64,000 nt of DNA. Source: Notolepis coatsorum. Taxonomy: Eukaryota; Chordata; Actinopteri; Aulopiformes; Paralepididae. Both the position numbers and the translations under genes were made by a program. Shown in pieces: positions 37,256 to 48,534 of this stretch. The notes below the pieces were generated by a model. It was not told where the DNA came from. It saw only the letters and a program-made list of their open reading frames with translations, and ran no database searches. The stretch covers positions 85,831,168-85,895,167 of the forward strand of contig OZ020598.1 in NCBI GenBank assembly GCA_963971535.1. Direction: 5' to 3'. The stretch's first letter is position 1. Every line of letters starts with the position of its first letter.

Positions 37256-37643
37256 GCACCGTCCATGCACTGGCTTAGCTAAAGCACTGTCCATGGTGCT
37301 GAAAGTCCACAGCAGCCTGTTCTGCACTGGTTTAGCTAAAGCACTGTCCATGGTGCTGAAAGTCCACAGCAGCCTGTTCTGCACTGGCTTAGCTAAAGCA
37401 CTGTCCATGGTGCTGAAAGTCCACAGCAGCTTGTTCTGCACTGGTTTAGCTAAATCACTGTCCATGGTGCTGAAAGTCCACAGCAGCCTGTTCTGCACTG
37501 GTTTAGCTAAAGCACTGTCCATGGTGCTGAAAGTCCACAGCAGCCTGTTCTGCACTGGTTTAGCTAAAGCACTGTCCATGGTGCTGAAGGTCCACAGCAG
37601 CCTGTTCTGCACTGGCTTAGCAAGAGCACTGAAAGTCCACAGC
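37256..37643 (+). repeat. 57-bp minisatellite, open on both strands
   Basis: About 6.5 units of 57 bp (19 codons). Because 57 is a multiple of three, both strands stay open: MVLKVHSSLFCTGLAKALS on plus and MDSALAKPVQNRLLWTFST on minus. I regard this as an arithmetic effect, not a gene. Confidence 0.93.
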
Positions 37644-37839
<196 letters not shown>

Positions 37840-38024
37840 CTTACTCAATTAGACAATTTTACAAAAATACTTTTAATGGCTGCAAGTGAGTCACTTTAAT
37901 ACAATTAATTATCTATGATAATTAATTATGTTACATTCTTTGAGGTTATGCATAACACATATATATAAATAAATGTAAACATATATTGTACTGCTCTCTG
38001 CCCACCATGTTGGTTCGGAAACAT

Positions 38025-38261
38025 AGATCAGATCTAATACTGCTTCTGCCTCTCTATCTGACTGGATCATAGATCTAATACTGCTTCTGCCTCTCTATCT
38101 GACTGGATCATAGATATAATACTGCTTCTGCCTCTCTATCTGACTGGATCATAGATATAATACTGCTTCTGCCTCTCTATCTGACTGGATCATAGATATA
38201 ATACTGCTTCTGCCTCTCTATCTGACTGGATCATAGATCTAATACTGCTTCTGCCTATGTA
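38025..38261 (+). repeat. 41-bp minisatellite
   Basis: Units of 41 bp containing ctgactggatcatagat and aatactgcttctgcct, about six copies. Diverged units reappear at 39357-39428, so the LINE/LTR block at 38262-39356 lies inside the array. Confidence 0.93.
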
Positions 38262-39356
38262 CATTTACATTTAGTTATTTTGCTGATGCTTTTATCCAAA
38301 GCAACTTACACATTGTGTACAATTTGAACAAGTCAGCAGGAGTGAAAAAGACATTAAGGTTATTATTATAATTGTTTTATTCAAATATTGTTATATATAG
38401 TATTAAAGTGTTATCGAAGTGTGCTTTTAGTTGACAGCGGAGAATTGGGCGGTTTCATCTGTCCTGACTATGGCGGGAAGTTTGTTCCACCATCGTGTAG
38501 CCAGGACTGTAACGTTTGGGGTTTTGCTTTCCTCAGGGAGCAAAGCCCTAGCGTCACCTGGTGGTAATTGACCTGTCTATCTGCCCTGATTGCATTCATT
38601 GGCACCTGGTGTGTCTAATTAGGTTGGCTTCATATGCTCTTCCTTGTTACTATTGAGACTGTCAGTCGATCACTGAACCTACAGTACCCGTGAGTACTGT
38701 ACAACAGACCCCCCGCATTTCACTGTATACCTGTATGCCGTGACAAATAAAACTCTTGTATCTTGTAGTACACCGCTGTGAGTAACACTTATCGCTCCTG
38801 CCATGGAGGATACAAGTTAGTTCGCCATTTATAGTATTTGCCGTGCCTTGCATTATCGATTGTATAACCTTTTTGTGTGCTTATGTAGCACCGTCGCCCG
38901 ACGTGTTTCGTTTTGTGATATGTTTTGGAGACAGCGTTTTCTCCCCTTTGCTTTCCCCATTTTGCTATATAGTTCAGTCTATGTGTTTGTGCAATAACGT
39001 GTTTTGGAGACTTGATTTCTCCCCTTTACTTTCCCTCTTTTGGAGACAAAGGATTCTCCCATTTTGCCTTTTATGTTCAGACAATAAATAAGTAGCCTTT
39101 TGTTTGAGAATCAACACCTGCCTCTCGTCTATCCGTTCTGCACTGCACCTGGGTCCAACACACCTACCAAACGCTAACAAGGACAGAGAATAGCCTGCTT
39201 TGTTTCAATGACCCCCCAGGAGCTCGAATAGGAGTGGGTCTCTGGTGGCCAGAAGATGCAAAACGTAGAGACCTTGAGGGTATGTAGTTAGAAACAGTAC
39301 TACACAAGGGAGGAGGGAGCCGTTCCCCTCGTTGCACAGAATGAACCTTGGAGCAG
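38262..39356 (-). pseudogene. decayed LINE-C-type 3' end, split by a solo LTR
   Basis: On the minus strand this matches the C-terminal and 3' part of LINE-C. The 3' motif (gcttttatccaaagcaactt) lies near 38290, ttccaccatcgtg near 38485, and ggccagaagatgcaaaacg with ttgagggtatgtagttaga at 39245-39290. It is much more diverged than the two LINE-C copies and has no open frame. The LTR at 38508-39179 interrupts it. Confidence 0.75.
38508..39179 (+). mobile_element. solo LTR
   Basis: The block starts TGTAACG and ends GCTAACA. It is flanked by an exact 5-bp duplication, AGGAC (38503-38507 and 39180-39184). The 3' part holds AATAAA at 39083-39088, and an earlier caaataaaactc near 38750 could be a second signal or a small insertion. 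It lies inside the decayed LINE-C-type fragment and has no coding capacity. Confidence 0.8.
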
Positions 39357-39428
39357 ATTAATCTATCTATCTTACTGGATCATAGATCTAATATTGCTTA
39401 TGCCTATCTATCTTACAGGATCATAGAT
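39357..39428 (+). repeat. 41-bp minisatellite, right remnant
   Basis: Two diverged units (atctaatattgcttatgcct) continue the array of 38025-38261. Confidence 0.75.
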
Positions 39429-39479
39429 CAGTTAGCCTTCCATGTCACAGCCATGGGCTGCCAGGCAAGCTTTGGGTTA

Positions 39480-39516
39480 CACACACACACACACACACAT
39501 GCACGCACGCACGCAT

Positions 39517-39579
<63 letters not shown>

Positions 39580-39585
39580 CACACG
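39480..39585 (+). repeat. (CA)n/(GCAC)n compound microsatellite
   Basis: CA tract, then GCAC tetranucleotides, then CA again. Confidence 0.95.
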
Positions 39586-39639
39586 GACACACAGTCGTCC
39601 TTGCACATCCTTGCACAGAGCAGCTTGTGGACAGCTTGT

Positions 39640-39755
<116 letters not shown>

Positions 39756-39837
39756 CATCCAGTACAACTGCTCTTATTACTACTCTGCTGGTACCAGCAG
39801 CCAAATGCATTCATGTGATCAGACCTAATTACCAGGA

Positions 39838-40338
39838 CTCGTTCTAACCTAATTAAACAAGAAACGAGCCACCCACAGTAGCAATCATTTCACGGCTGAA
39901 ATATTTAATTGGAACTTTTAGCTGTGCTGTCAGGTGAGAGCAAAACATTATTACTGTCACATTCACCAACACTGCAATAATACCATCTTCGTTCATTTCC
40001 CTATTAGTTTGTTCTGTCTGATTGTTCTCTTCTTTCTTATGACAAAAACATGTCTTGCCTGCCCATCAAGCCCTGTGTGATGTCACTGCAGCTTGATGGG
40101 AGTCTGTGAATGTGACCAGAACACAGCGCATGATGTTATCAGCCACTGGTTATGAGTTTGTCAGAGCATAGACTCAAAGGTATCCAGTGATGTTTTTTGA
40201 CAACTACTGTAGTTGCTGAAATTGGCGCTATATCGCACATTAGGAGGAACGGGGCCTCGACGTGGTACACAGGAACGTGGTACACATGCCTGTGTGCTTC
40301 AATTTAATTGGTCTACAGTATATGATCTTCCTTTACCT
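39838..40338. other. 5' flank without recognised feature
   Basis: Unique-looking DNA; no exon, motif or repeat recognised. Confidence 0.45.
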
Positions 40339-40397
<59 letters not shown>

Positions 40398-40398
40398 G
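40339..40398 (+). repeat. (TTG)n microsatellite
   Basis: About 60 bp of perfect TTG repeat. Confidence 0.95.
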
Positions 40399-40461
40399 AT
40401 TTATTGACAGACACAAAGCTGGCACTTCATATATTCCATTATTATTATTTTCTTTTTTTAA

Positions 40462-41412
40462 CACTTTAATCGCCATGGGTTAAATTAATAATTTACCATC
40501 CCTCGCCAGCTCTATTTGTCTATGGAGAAGTTCCCCTTCTTTGCAGGGCTATAACTTTTTAAATTCTATTGCTACATTGCCATTATTATGGCCCATTCAA
40601 TGTCCTATATGTATTGTTCAGGGTGTAGCAACGTTAAACTTTTTCATTCACATATTCATACTAAAATATGGTCTAAAGTATAAGTATGTTTTTATCGTTT
40701 TCTGCAGCTTTCTTCAGAACGTGATTTATAGCCCTAAATGCATTATATTGATGATCAAATACAGTTTGGTAGGAATCTGTGCGAGATAAAAAGTTTCAAC
40801 TGGACGTGGTTCTAGAAGTTTCTACGCATCATCTGATGATGACCGGATGGGCGGGGGATCGTTTATAATTCCGTGGGCAGCGTTAGATGATTCATCCAGA
40901 GTGGGTCATATGTTCATCAGATCAGTTAGTATAGAATACGTTAGAAAATAATGCTGAATCTTACCGTGGCTTCCTCGCGCCGCTGGCAGATGAGCGTGGA
41001 ACAGATTTTTTTCTATTATGGGATGTAGAAATGCCTGATCCATTTCCAGGTTGTATAATAGTATATACGTCCAAATAACGTTGTTTATTGAGTTAGGGCG
41101 AGCAATCTATTATCCAGTGTTTCAAGATGGAGTCGCGGGAGCTATAGCGAGTGGCCTGACCACATTTGGATGAGTACTACCGGTTCAAAGGTTAATATCC
41201 GGTTGGCGATCTGCCGATCGGCCACCAGATGGCGCTCTTGAACCGCTAGAGAGTTGAGAGGAGATCAGCAGTGTGTCTCAGGGCTCCGGAAAAGAAATAT
41301 GATTTCGATGACAGATTTTAGAAATATTGACATCAAAGACGAGTTACAGCATCTTCGGCAGAATGAGCATGGCTCGGAATGATGTGAAAACTTGTTCCCG
41401 GCGATCATAGTG
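40462..41412 (+). mobile_element. piggyBac-like non-autonomous element, copy 2
   Basis: Exact TTAA on both sides (40458-40461 and 41413-41416) and inverted ends: cactttaatcgcca on the left, complement cactatgatcgcc on the right. An 82-residue plus-strand frame (40541-40789) matches that of copy 1 with about a dozen differences. Copy 2 is reversed relative to copy 1. No transposase is encoded. Confidence 0.78.
41221..41237 (+). promoter_or_regulatory. CTCF-like motif inside piggyBac-like copy 2
   Basis: gccaccagatggcgctc, identical to the motif in copy 1 (9549-9565, minus strand). Confidence 0.4.
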
Positions 41413-41449
41413 TTAAAGATTTTCTTTTTAGCATTGATTGCTTTTTCAT

Positions 41450-43211
41450 GGTCAGACTTGTTCTTCACCAGGTTTAACTTCACCCTGACCTACAGGCCTG
41501 GGTCCAAGAACACCAAGCCGGACGCTCTCTCCCGGCAGTTTGTCCCCGAAGAGGGTCCCGCACACCCCGACACCATCCTCTCCTCCTCCTGCTTGGTGGC
41601 CGCCGCCACCTGGGAGATCCAGTCCATCGTCAGGGAGGCTCAGCGCGTCCAGCCGGACCCAGGTAACGGTCCACCTAACCGGCTTTTTGTCCCCGACCTT
41701 GTCCGCTCTCAGGTGCTCCAGTGGGTTCACGCTTCCCGGTTCGCCTGTCATCCTGGAATCGACCGTACCCTGTCCCTGCTGAAGCGGCACTTCTGGTGGG
41801 TCTCCATGAGGGAGGACACCCGCGCCTTCGTCCTTGCATGCACCGTCTGTGCTCGTGGAAAGGCTTCCCACCGACCACCCGCCAGGCTCCTCCGTCCGCT
41901 CCCTGTTCCCGGTCGGCCCTGGACTTCGTCACCGGCCTTCCTCCCTCACACGGTAACACAGCTATTCTCAGTATTGTTGACCGTTTCTCGAAGGCTGTGC
42001 ACTTTGTTGCTCTCCCCAAACTCCCCTCTGCTTCAGAGACCGCAGACTTGATGGTGCTCCACGTCTTCCGTCTCCACGGGATCCCGGTGGACATCGTCTG
42101 CGACAGGGGCCCTCAATTCGTCTCCCAAGTCTGAAGGGCCTTCTGCCGGGCTCTGGGGGCCACGGTCAGTCTCTCCTCCGGGTACCACCCACAGACCAAC
42201 GGCCAGTCGGAGCGGGCCAACCAGGACCTGGGATCCGCCCTCCGCTGCGTGACAGCCCGGGACCCCTCCAGCTGGAGTACTTTCCTGCCGTGGATCGAGT
42301 ATGCCCACAACTCTCTGTCTTCAGTGGCCACAGGTCAGTCCCCCTTTGAATCCTCTTTGGGCTACCAACCCCCGCTGTTCCCTGCCCAGGAGGAGGAGAT
42401 TGCTGTCCCATTGGTACAGGACCACCTTCGCTGCTGCAGGAGGATTTTGGAGGACACGAGGGCCGCTCTTCTCCGCTCCACGGACCAGAACCGTCGCTTC
42501 GCCGACCGCCACCGGACCCCGGCTCCCGACTATCAACCAGGTCAGATGGTATGGCTCTCGTCTCGGGACCTGCCGCTCAAGTCTGTTTCCCGTAAACTAA
42601 CCCCCCGTTTCATTGGTCCCTACAAGATTCTGTCCCTCATCAACCCCTCAGTCGTCAGACTCCAGCTCCCCTCCCATATGCGGATTCACCCCTCTTTCCA
42701 TGTCTCCCAGCTGAAGCCGGTGGTCTCCAGTCCCCTGTCTCCCCCTGCTCCGGAGCCTCCCCCTCAGCTGGTCATCAACGACCACCCGGCCTACATTGTC
42801 CGGCAGTTGCTGGGCGTGCGGCGCCGCGGCCGCGGCTACCAATACCTGGTCGACTGGGAGGGCTACGGCCCGGAGGAGCGCAGCTGGATCTCCCGCCAGA
42901 TAATCCTGGACACAGACCTCGTCCGGGATTTCCATCGGACCAACCCTGACAAGCCTGGGCAGCCAGGAGCATTCTTCACTCCTCCTCATCCCCCCTTCAC
43001 AGTCACCACACACCCTCCTCACTCCTCTTCATCCTCCCTTCCATCCAGCATGGAAGCCTCACGCCCATATATGGTCAGTACCCCTTCACCCCCTGTCACT
43101 CAACTCAGCTGCACCTCATCTCCTGATTCGCACGCTGCCAGGCACCTCACTCTTCACAGCTGTATCCCATTCCCTGATGATGAAGACCCTACTTCTACCG
43201 GAGGATGCTGA
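41450..43211 (+). pseudogene. Gypsy retrotransposon pol 3' part: RNase H end, integrase, chromodomain
   Basis: The copy begins at the end of RNase H ([22 protein letters not shown]) and runs into integrase. The zinc-binding region shows [10 protein letters not shown] and CTVCARGK. The catalytic core shows [19 protein letters not shown] and the [17 protein letters not shown] block. A chromodomain near the C-terminus ([20 protein letters not shown], then [14 protein letters not shown]) places it among vertebrate chromovirus-type Gypsy elements. Defects: everything upstream of 41450 is missing; a small deletion near 41910-41925 shifts the frame just before the first catalytic Asp; and an in-frame TGA at 42132-42134 lies where Trp is usual. 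It is inactive. The frame ends at 43211, followed by an LTR. Confidence 0.92.
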
Positions 43212-43227
43212 CCAGAAGTCGTCGTGG

Positions 43228-43929
43228 TGTTACTATTATTACCTAGGTACGACGCCTCAGTCCGAAGACCTGCTAGACACTCTTGTGTGATTATTCCCTG
43301 TTCTAACATTCCTTCTCTTGTGCCCAGGACCTCCGTTCCAGCGAGCCCCTGTCTGGACCCCCTGGAGCTTACCAAGGAGTTCCTGCTCACTCTCTCGACA
43401 CGGACCTGTGTCTTCCGTCCACAGTAGCACTGGAGTGCACCTGCTCTCATTGCCCCAAGAACATTCCCAATTCCTATCTGTTGTACATTTCTGGATGTAA
43501 CTCTTGTCTGCTTGGGAATACTATTAAATATCCTGAAACGCTCCATTCTCTCTTCTTCTGTGTTCAGCGATTGGGCTCTGCTTAAAACCCATTCTCACAG
43601 ATTCGTCATGTCTAGTTGTAGTTCTCTGTCCTGGTGTTGTAGTCCCTATCGTTCTTTCCCCAGCTGTACCCACTTACAATTAACCCAGGTGTGTCTTGTC
43701 TCGTCAGTCCCTCATGTATAAGTATTCTGTCTTCCCCTTTGTCTGGTGCTGATCCTGTCTGTGTAGTATGTGTTCTTGTCTGTCTGTCGTTACTTTAGTT
43801 TATTCTTCATTTCATTCACGGTAATTATTTCATTAAATATTTATTATAAAACTACTTTGACTGCCGTCTCCTTTGTTGTGTTGCATTGACTCGACATCAA
43901 GCTTAAAGAATGTCAATGACAACGTAACA
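43228..43929 (+). mobile_element. probable 3' LTR of the truncated Gypsy element
   Basis: TGTTAC at 43228 and GTAACA ending at 43929 are perfect inverse complements and bound 702 bp directly after pol. A TATA-like tgtataagta lies at 43716 and ATTAAA at 43832-43837, in LTR order. There is no 5' LTR for comparison because the element is truncated. Confidence 0.65.
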
Positions 43930-44344
43930 CCCGGCAAGGTTAAACTATACTATAAAAATACTAAATATAAATAAATAAAATAATAATAAATATACTAAAC
44001 TTTTTTTCAGTAGTTATATTCTAATATTGTTCTATTATAGTCAGAAAACATTATTATCTATGGGTTTCACATTTAGTATATTATGATTGAACAACCTCAT
44101 TTTCATCTTACAAATAAGGGACATGATGTGTCTCGGGGGCCATAAAATCAAATTACAATGGGATTATATGGTTATGAATGCATATAATGTTAGTTAGGAT
44201 GTAGTATTAACTATATTGAGTGATACTCCTTTCTTTTTAGTGGTCAGGACTGAGTTAGACCCCGGGTCAACATTGACCCGCTAACAACGGTCAGTGGTGC
44301 CAATTCCTAACACAACATGAGGGTTAAGCCCTTAATGAGCCTTT
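43930..44344. other. unassigned sequence
   Basis: AT-rich, then gaccccgggtcaacattgac and acaacatgagggttaag words near 44260-44330 that look like a transposon end. I could not find a partner. Confidence 0.35.
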
Positions 44345-45327
44345 TGTTATGGTTTGACACCGACCCCAAATGCAAACGGCACAGAGAGAGTTGTTTCAGA
44401 GTTAGCCAAAATCAAGGGCGTGTTTATTTACTGAGTAAACAGAAAGAATTTGGTGGAGAACAGAACAAACAGGGAGGCAGGCATGTGAGGAATGTTTGCT
44501 GCTCTGCAGCTTCTCCCGGAGGGTTACGTCTGTGGAATTTGTCCGTGACGTCTGAGCCGCTCTGCAGATCCTCCCAGCATATACTCCGGGGTGGAGGCGG
44601 ATAGGGAGAGAGAGAGTCCGAGTTATCTCAGTGCACAATTGAAAACTGACAGGTGACTGGTGAAGTGACTTGTCCAAACAATAAATCCAAGTGACAGAAT
44701 CTTTGGTGTGAAACACACAGTGAGCAGTGTCCAAACAATAAATCCAAGTGACAGAATCTTCGGTGTGAAACACACAGTGAGCAGTCTTCAGAGTGAAAAC
44801 AATTAGGTAATCCAAAAGTGAATATCCAACAGGCAAAAAGGGTGAGAACAGTCAGAACGAAAAACAGGATCTCTTCAGTGCTTTAACACACACAAAAAAC
44901 GATTGAATCCAAAAGACTGTTTACAAAAAACTTACCAGAGCGCAGCGCGTGAAGCGGGCGGATCAAACAGGGCGAACGCTTCGTAACGGGGAAGCAGGTT
45001 CTCCAAACGGAATATTTCTCGAGAGTCCTGGGAGGCAAAGAACAGGGAAAGCAGCGACGGAAGGAACAGGCAAATGCAGAGAATATTTCAGAACGATCCA
45101 ACATCAATAATAGGGGGATCAGGGTATATAAAGCCAAGGGGTGCTTAATGACAAGCTGTGACAGCTGCGGGATGAAATTGATCATTGCTCCAGAAGCGTG
45201 TGGTTGAGGGAGCACCAATCAAACGGCATCTACAGGAAGAAGCGTGTGGAGAGGAGAATGCAATTAATTAACCGAAATACCTTAAAGGAACAGAGCGAGT
45301 GGGTGAGCAGCGGACAAAAACCTCACA
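44345..45327 (-). mobile_element. solo LTR, family shared with 60330-63027
   Basis: The block starts tgttatgg and ends cctcaca on the plus strand, so on the minus strand it reads TGTGAGG...ATAACA. An exact CCTTT duplication (44340-44344 and 45328-45332) flanks it. In minus orientation a TATA-like ctttatatac lies at 45133-45124 and an AATAAA complement at 44423-44428, in LTR order. It shares both ends with the LTR at 60330-63027: accgaccccaa near the left and gagcagcgg.caaaa.cctcaca at the right. A 59-bp segment is duplicated near 44670-44790. Frames such as 44836-44402 are not genes. Confidence 0.85.
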
Positions 45328-46615
45328 CCTTTAATATACCGGAGATGTATAGAGAGGTACTACAGGCATGGGCCCAGTATCTGCCCAACATATATGCTTG
45401 TGTGAGACTGGACATGGTTTAAAATCAGCCAGTGTTCCTGAACCCCAGGATATGCCAAAATAATAATGTAGTGTATAATAAAATCTTCCTGAGAGCAGGG
45501 ATGACGCAGATAAAGGATTTTGTATATGAGTATGTGCCAGGTTTCCTCCCGGTGCAGGCCATCTATGACAATGTAATCGAGGTTGACGATGAATATCGTT
45601 TTGCAACTGTCGTGTCAAATTAAAAAAAATATTAAACTGGCTTGCCCAAGGAATGGAGAGAGATAATAGAGAGAGAGTGTGTGGAGAATAGGAGCTGTAG
45701 TCTGCCAGAATTAAATGTAGGAAAGGGGGATGAGCAGAAGGGTTTGGACAGTTTGAGGAGTAAAGATATTTATAGATTTTTTGTAACAAGAGAAAGAAGG
45801 GTGCCAGAGAAAGTGTTTCCGGGGTTGGTGGGAGGATACATATGGGAAAATGTAAATATAAAGTTTAATAATATCGAATGTGATCATAATGATTTTATGG
45901 TAAGACAGAATACAAGACAGAATACAAAAACACATCATATAGATAAACAGATAAGTAGAACATGAGATGTGTGCAAATTAAAAAATGAACGTTTCATGCA
46001 CATGTTCATAGACTGTGAAGGCCTGCAGGCCTTCCATGCAGAGCTGAGGGCATGAGGGTGAGCTGGGGAATAGTCAAATATACAGATTGGAAGAGATCTT
46101 TTTTGTATGGTGCATTAGATGGAAAGAAGGAGGAGAGAAACCTCATCAATTATGTATTGAGTCATGCCAGGTATGCAGTTGTCTTGAGAAGGCGAATAGC
46201 TTTTTCTGAGCAGAGAAACGTGGAAGTATGGCCAATTATTTTGAATGTTATGTTGACAGAGAAATTGCTGAGTAAGGAGACATTTAAGAGATGGTTCATT
46301 AACAATGGTAAATGTGTTAAGTTTGAAAAAGGTAAAGTAGAGTTTGGTTTTGGATAGTTATTTTTTGGGGTTTGTTTGGGTGGGATAGGGGAGGTTTTGG
46401 TTATGCTTGATTTGTTGTATTGGAAATAAGTATATATAACACTGTTTTCTTTGTGGCTTGTTCTGTTTTTCTTTTGTGTTGGTTGATTTAGGGAAACGCA
46501 AAAGAAGGGGGTGGGCTATGCCTGGGAAATGTGAGTAAGAAAATGAAATAATATAGTGTGTATATAGAAAATGCATAAAATGTAAACAGATTATTTCTGA
46601 TAATAATAATAAAAA
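45328..46615 (+). pseudogene. L1/Tx1-like LINE ORF2 C-terminus and 3' end
   Basis: Broken frames give PEMYREVLQAWAQYLP, PVFLNPRICQNNNVVYNKIF, GMTQIKDFVYEYVPGFLPVQ, PKEWREII, NIKFNNIECDHNDFMVR, and after stops NLINYVLSHARYAVVLRRR, to a stop at 46357. This is the distal part of ORF2 of the L1 clade as found in Tx1-like elements, and is quite unlike the jockey-type LINEs elsewhere here. Stops and shifts at about 45420, 45620 and 45965-46050 make it dead. The tail is AT-rich and ends in an A-run at about 46610. Confidence 0.8.
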
Positions 46616-46619
46616 AAAA

Positions 46620-46745
46620 AACACACACAGCTAGAAGGTCCAGGGTTCGATTCCCACTTGGGGACCAGGTTGCCGTGTTGCCAGGTACCCACATGGGGTA
46701 TCTCCCAGGCCTTTCTGTGTGGACTTTGCATGTTCTCCCTGTGCT
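46620..46745 (+). mobile_element. 5'-truncated tRNA-derived SINE
   Basis: A perfect B box ggttcgattcc lies at 46644-46654, followed by tttctgtgtggactttgcat and gttctccctgtgctcgc, as in a widespread fish SINE. The A-box half is missing. Confidence 0.65.
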
Positions 46746-47538
46746 CGCAGAATATAAAAACCAGATAGAAAAACATTGGGCAGAACAGATCGTTAACGCT
46801 GTCGCATACCTGGCGATCCCATCTTTGCTCCCAGCTGCCCTTGGGGGGAAGGACAACGGGATGGGTGAAGTGCAGAGACTACATTTAATGTATGTGTTCC
46901 TGTGTGTGCCGCCCATCGCATGTGTGTGTTGCTGCATGCCGACATTGTCAATGTGTGCAATGAATAAAGACTTCTTCAAAAAGTTCAGTTTAACCTTTTA
47001 ATCTTTTAATTTTGGATTCCCCAATACTAACCTGCGTTGGGTTTCTCTCAAGCCTTACTGTATATCACCAGACTGTTACTGATTCAGACAAGACAGTTTA
47101 TGAATTGACAGCTTTTCAAGACAGAGCTTCATCATTCTGTTCGTGATCCCTCAGTAGTTCAACATCAATGTAACTCAACCACAGCAGACTGGTCTCTCCC
47201 TCTCTCTAATCAACTGCGTGACAAATGCAATCCTGCAAGATCAGCAAGATGGTATTTTCCCTTGATGAGGAATTACAGGATTACAATCTCAGTGCTCTAA
47301 ATGAATGGGTGTATTAGTCCTGCACTTCCCCAGGGGGATTAATAAAGGAACACTTGACTTGACCTGTCTACACAATCCACAGCAGAATATTGTACTCATC
47401 AGATAGAATACTGTGTTTCAATTGCCTATACAGTACATACTCAGTCTATTCATTAGGTACTCATACAGTGCATGATTATCCAGGCATGCTAGTCACTCTC
47501 CACACCATGATCATCTAGACATGTTGGTCTAGAGACTG
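46746..47538. other. unassigned sequence with LINE-like tails
   Basis: gtgcaatgaataaagactt at about 46960 and ccccagggggattaataaag at about 47330 look like 3' ends of retroposons (the second is RTE/Rex3-like). No readable protein. Confidence 0.35.
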
Positions 47539-48105
47539 TAGACTGTTCTCTCTGTTACCTTCTAGCAGATGATACAGGACCACAGCCACCCAGCATGCAG
47601 ACTGTTCTCCCTGTTACCTTCTAGCAGATGATACAGGACCACAGCCACCCAGCATGCAGACTGTTCTCCCTGTTACCTTCTAGCAGATGATACAGGACCA
47701 CAGCCACCCAGCATGCAGACTGTTCTCCCTGTTACCTTCTAGCAGATGATACAGGACCACAGCCACCCAGCATGCAGACTGTTCTCCCTGTTACCTTCTA
47801 GCAGATGATACAGGACCACAGCCACCCAGCATGCAGACTGTTCTCCCTGTTACCTTCTAGCAGATGATACAGGACCACAGCCACCCAGCATGCAGACTGT
47901 TCTCCCTGTTACCTTCTAGCAGATGATACAGGACCACAGCCACCCAACATGCAGACTGTTACCATCTGGCAGACGATACAGGAGTATGGCTACCACCAGA
48001 CTCAAGGACCACTTTTACCACCAGGCCATCAGGCTTCTCAACTCAAAAACCAAAAATATTCCACTATGCATATCTATATTACAGCCATATTCCCATTACG
48101 TTAGT
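47539..48105 (+). repeat. 59-bp minisatellite grown from a LINE ORF2 segment
   Basis: About seven or eight units of 59 bp (gatgatacaggaccacagcc, then acccagcatgcagactgttc, then tccctgttaccttctagca). Each unit can be read as MIQDHSHPACRLFSLLPSS, the conserved C-terminal block of an L2-type LINE. The last copy continues into RRYRSM.TTRLKDHFYHQAIRLLNSK (to 48050), the rest of that LINE C-terminus. Because 59 is not a multiple of three, the frame is lost at each unit. Confidence 0.85.
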
Positions 48106-48117
48106 GGTTAATTCCCT

Positions 48118-48265
48118 TTAAATTAGTTTACACATTCACACACCAATGGTGGAGGTAACCATCCAATGTGCCAACCTGCTCATCGGGAGCAGTTAGGGGT
48201 TAAGGACCCACTCAAGGACACTTCGACGCGCTGCCGGGAGGAGCCAGAATCGTACCGGGAACCTT
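48118..48265 (-). mobile_element. V-SINE-like fragment
   Basis: On the minus strand the sequence has ggttcccggtacgattctgg, then gtgtccttgagtgggtcctt and aacccctaactgctcccgat, similar to the V-SINE-like block at 32225-32470. Confidence 0.5.
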
Positions 48266-48267
48266 CT

Positions 48268-48410
48268 GATTAGATTAGATTAGATTAAAATGTATTGCCA
48301 TTATACAGCACAAGTACAGTAAGATTAAAATAGGTTTGGCATCCAACCAGAGTGCAAATGTAACAGTAAAGTGAAATAGTAATATACAATGTAGAGGTGA
48401 TTAACGCTCT
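48268..48410. repeat. dispersed repeat with ATTAG tail, copy 1
   Basis: gattagattagattaaaatg then ttatacagcacaagtacagt. A second copy at 55656-55760 continues at about 57005-57040 after an insertion. Confidence 0.7.
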
Positions 48411-48534
48411 AGTCACCCTTGTTGCAGTTCTGGTCAAAAAGCATTTTTTTTCCCGTGTGTTTGTGGATAGCGTTGGCTAGATTCTATGTATATGCCAAAA
48501 AAGTAGCTCAGTATCACATCTTGGACTCACATAA

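Noticed and set aside
43940-44335. A TTAA-flanked MITE between aaggTTAAac and gggTTAAgc
   Set aside because: No inverted repeat at the two ends.
46675-47001. 108-codon frame with hydrophobic C-terminus
   Set aside because: It starts inside a SINE fragment and ends in a retroposon-like tail; no domain recognised.
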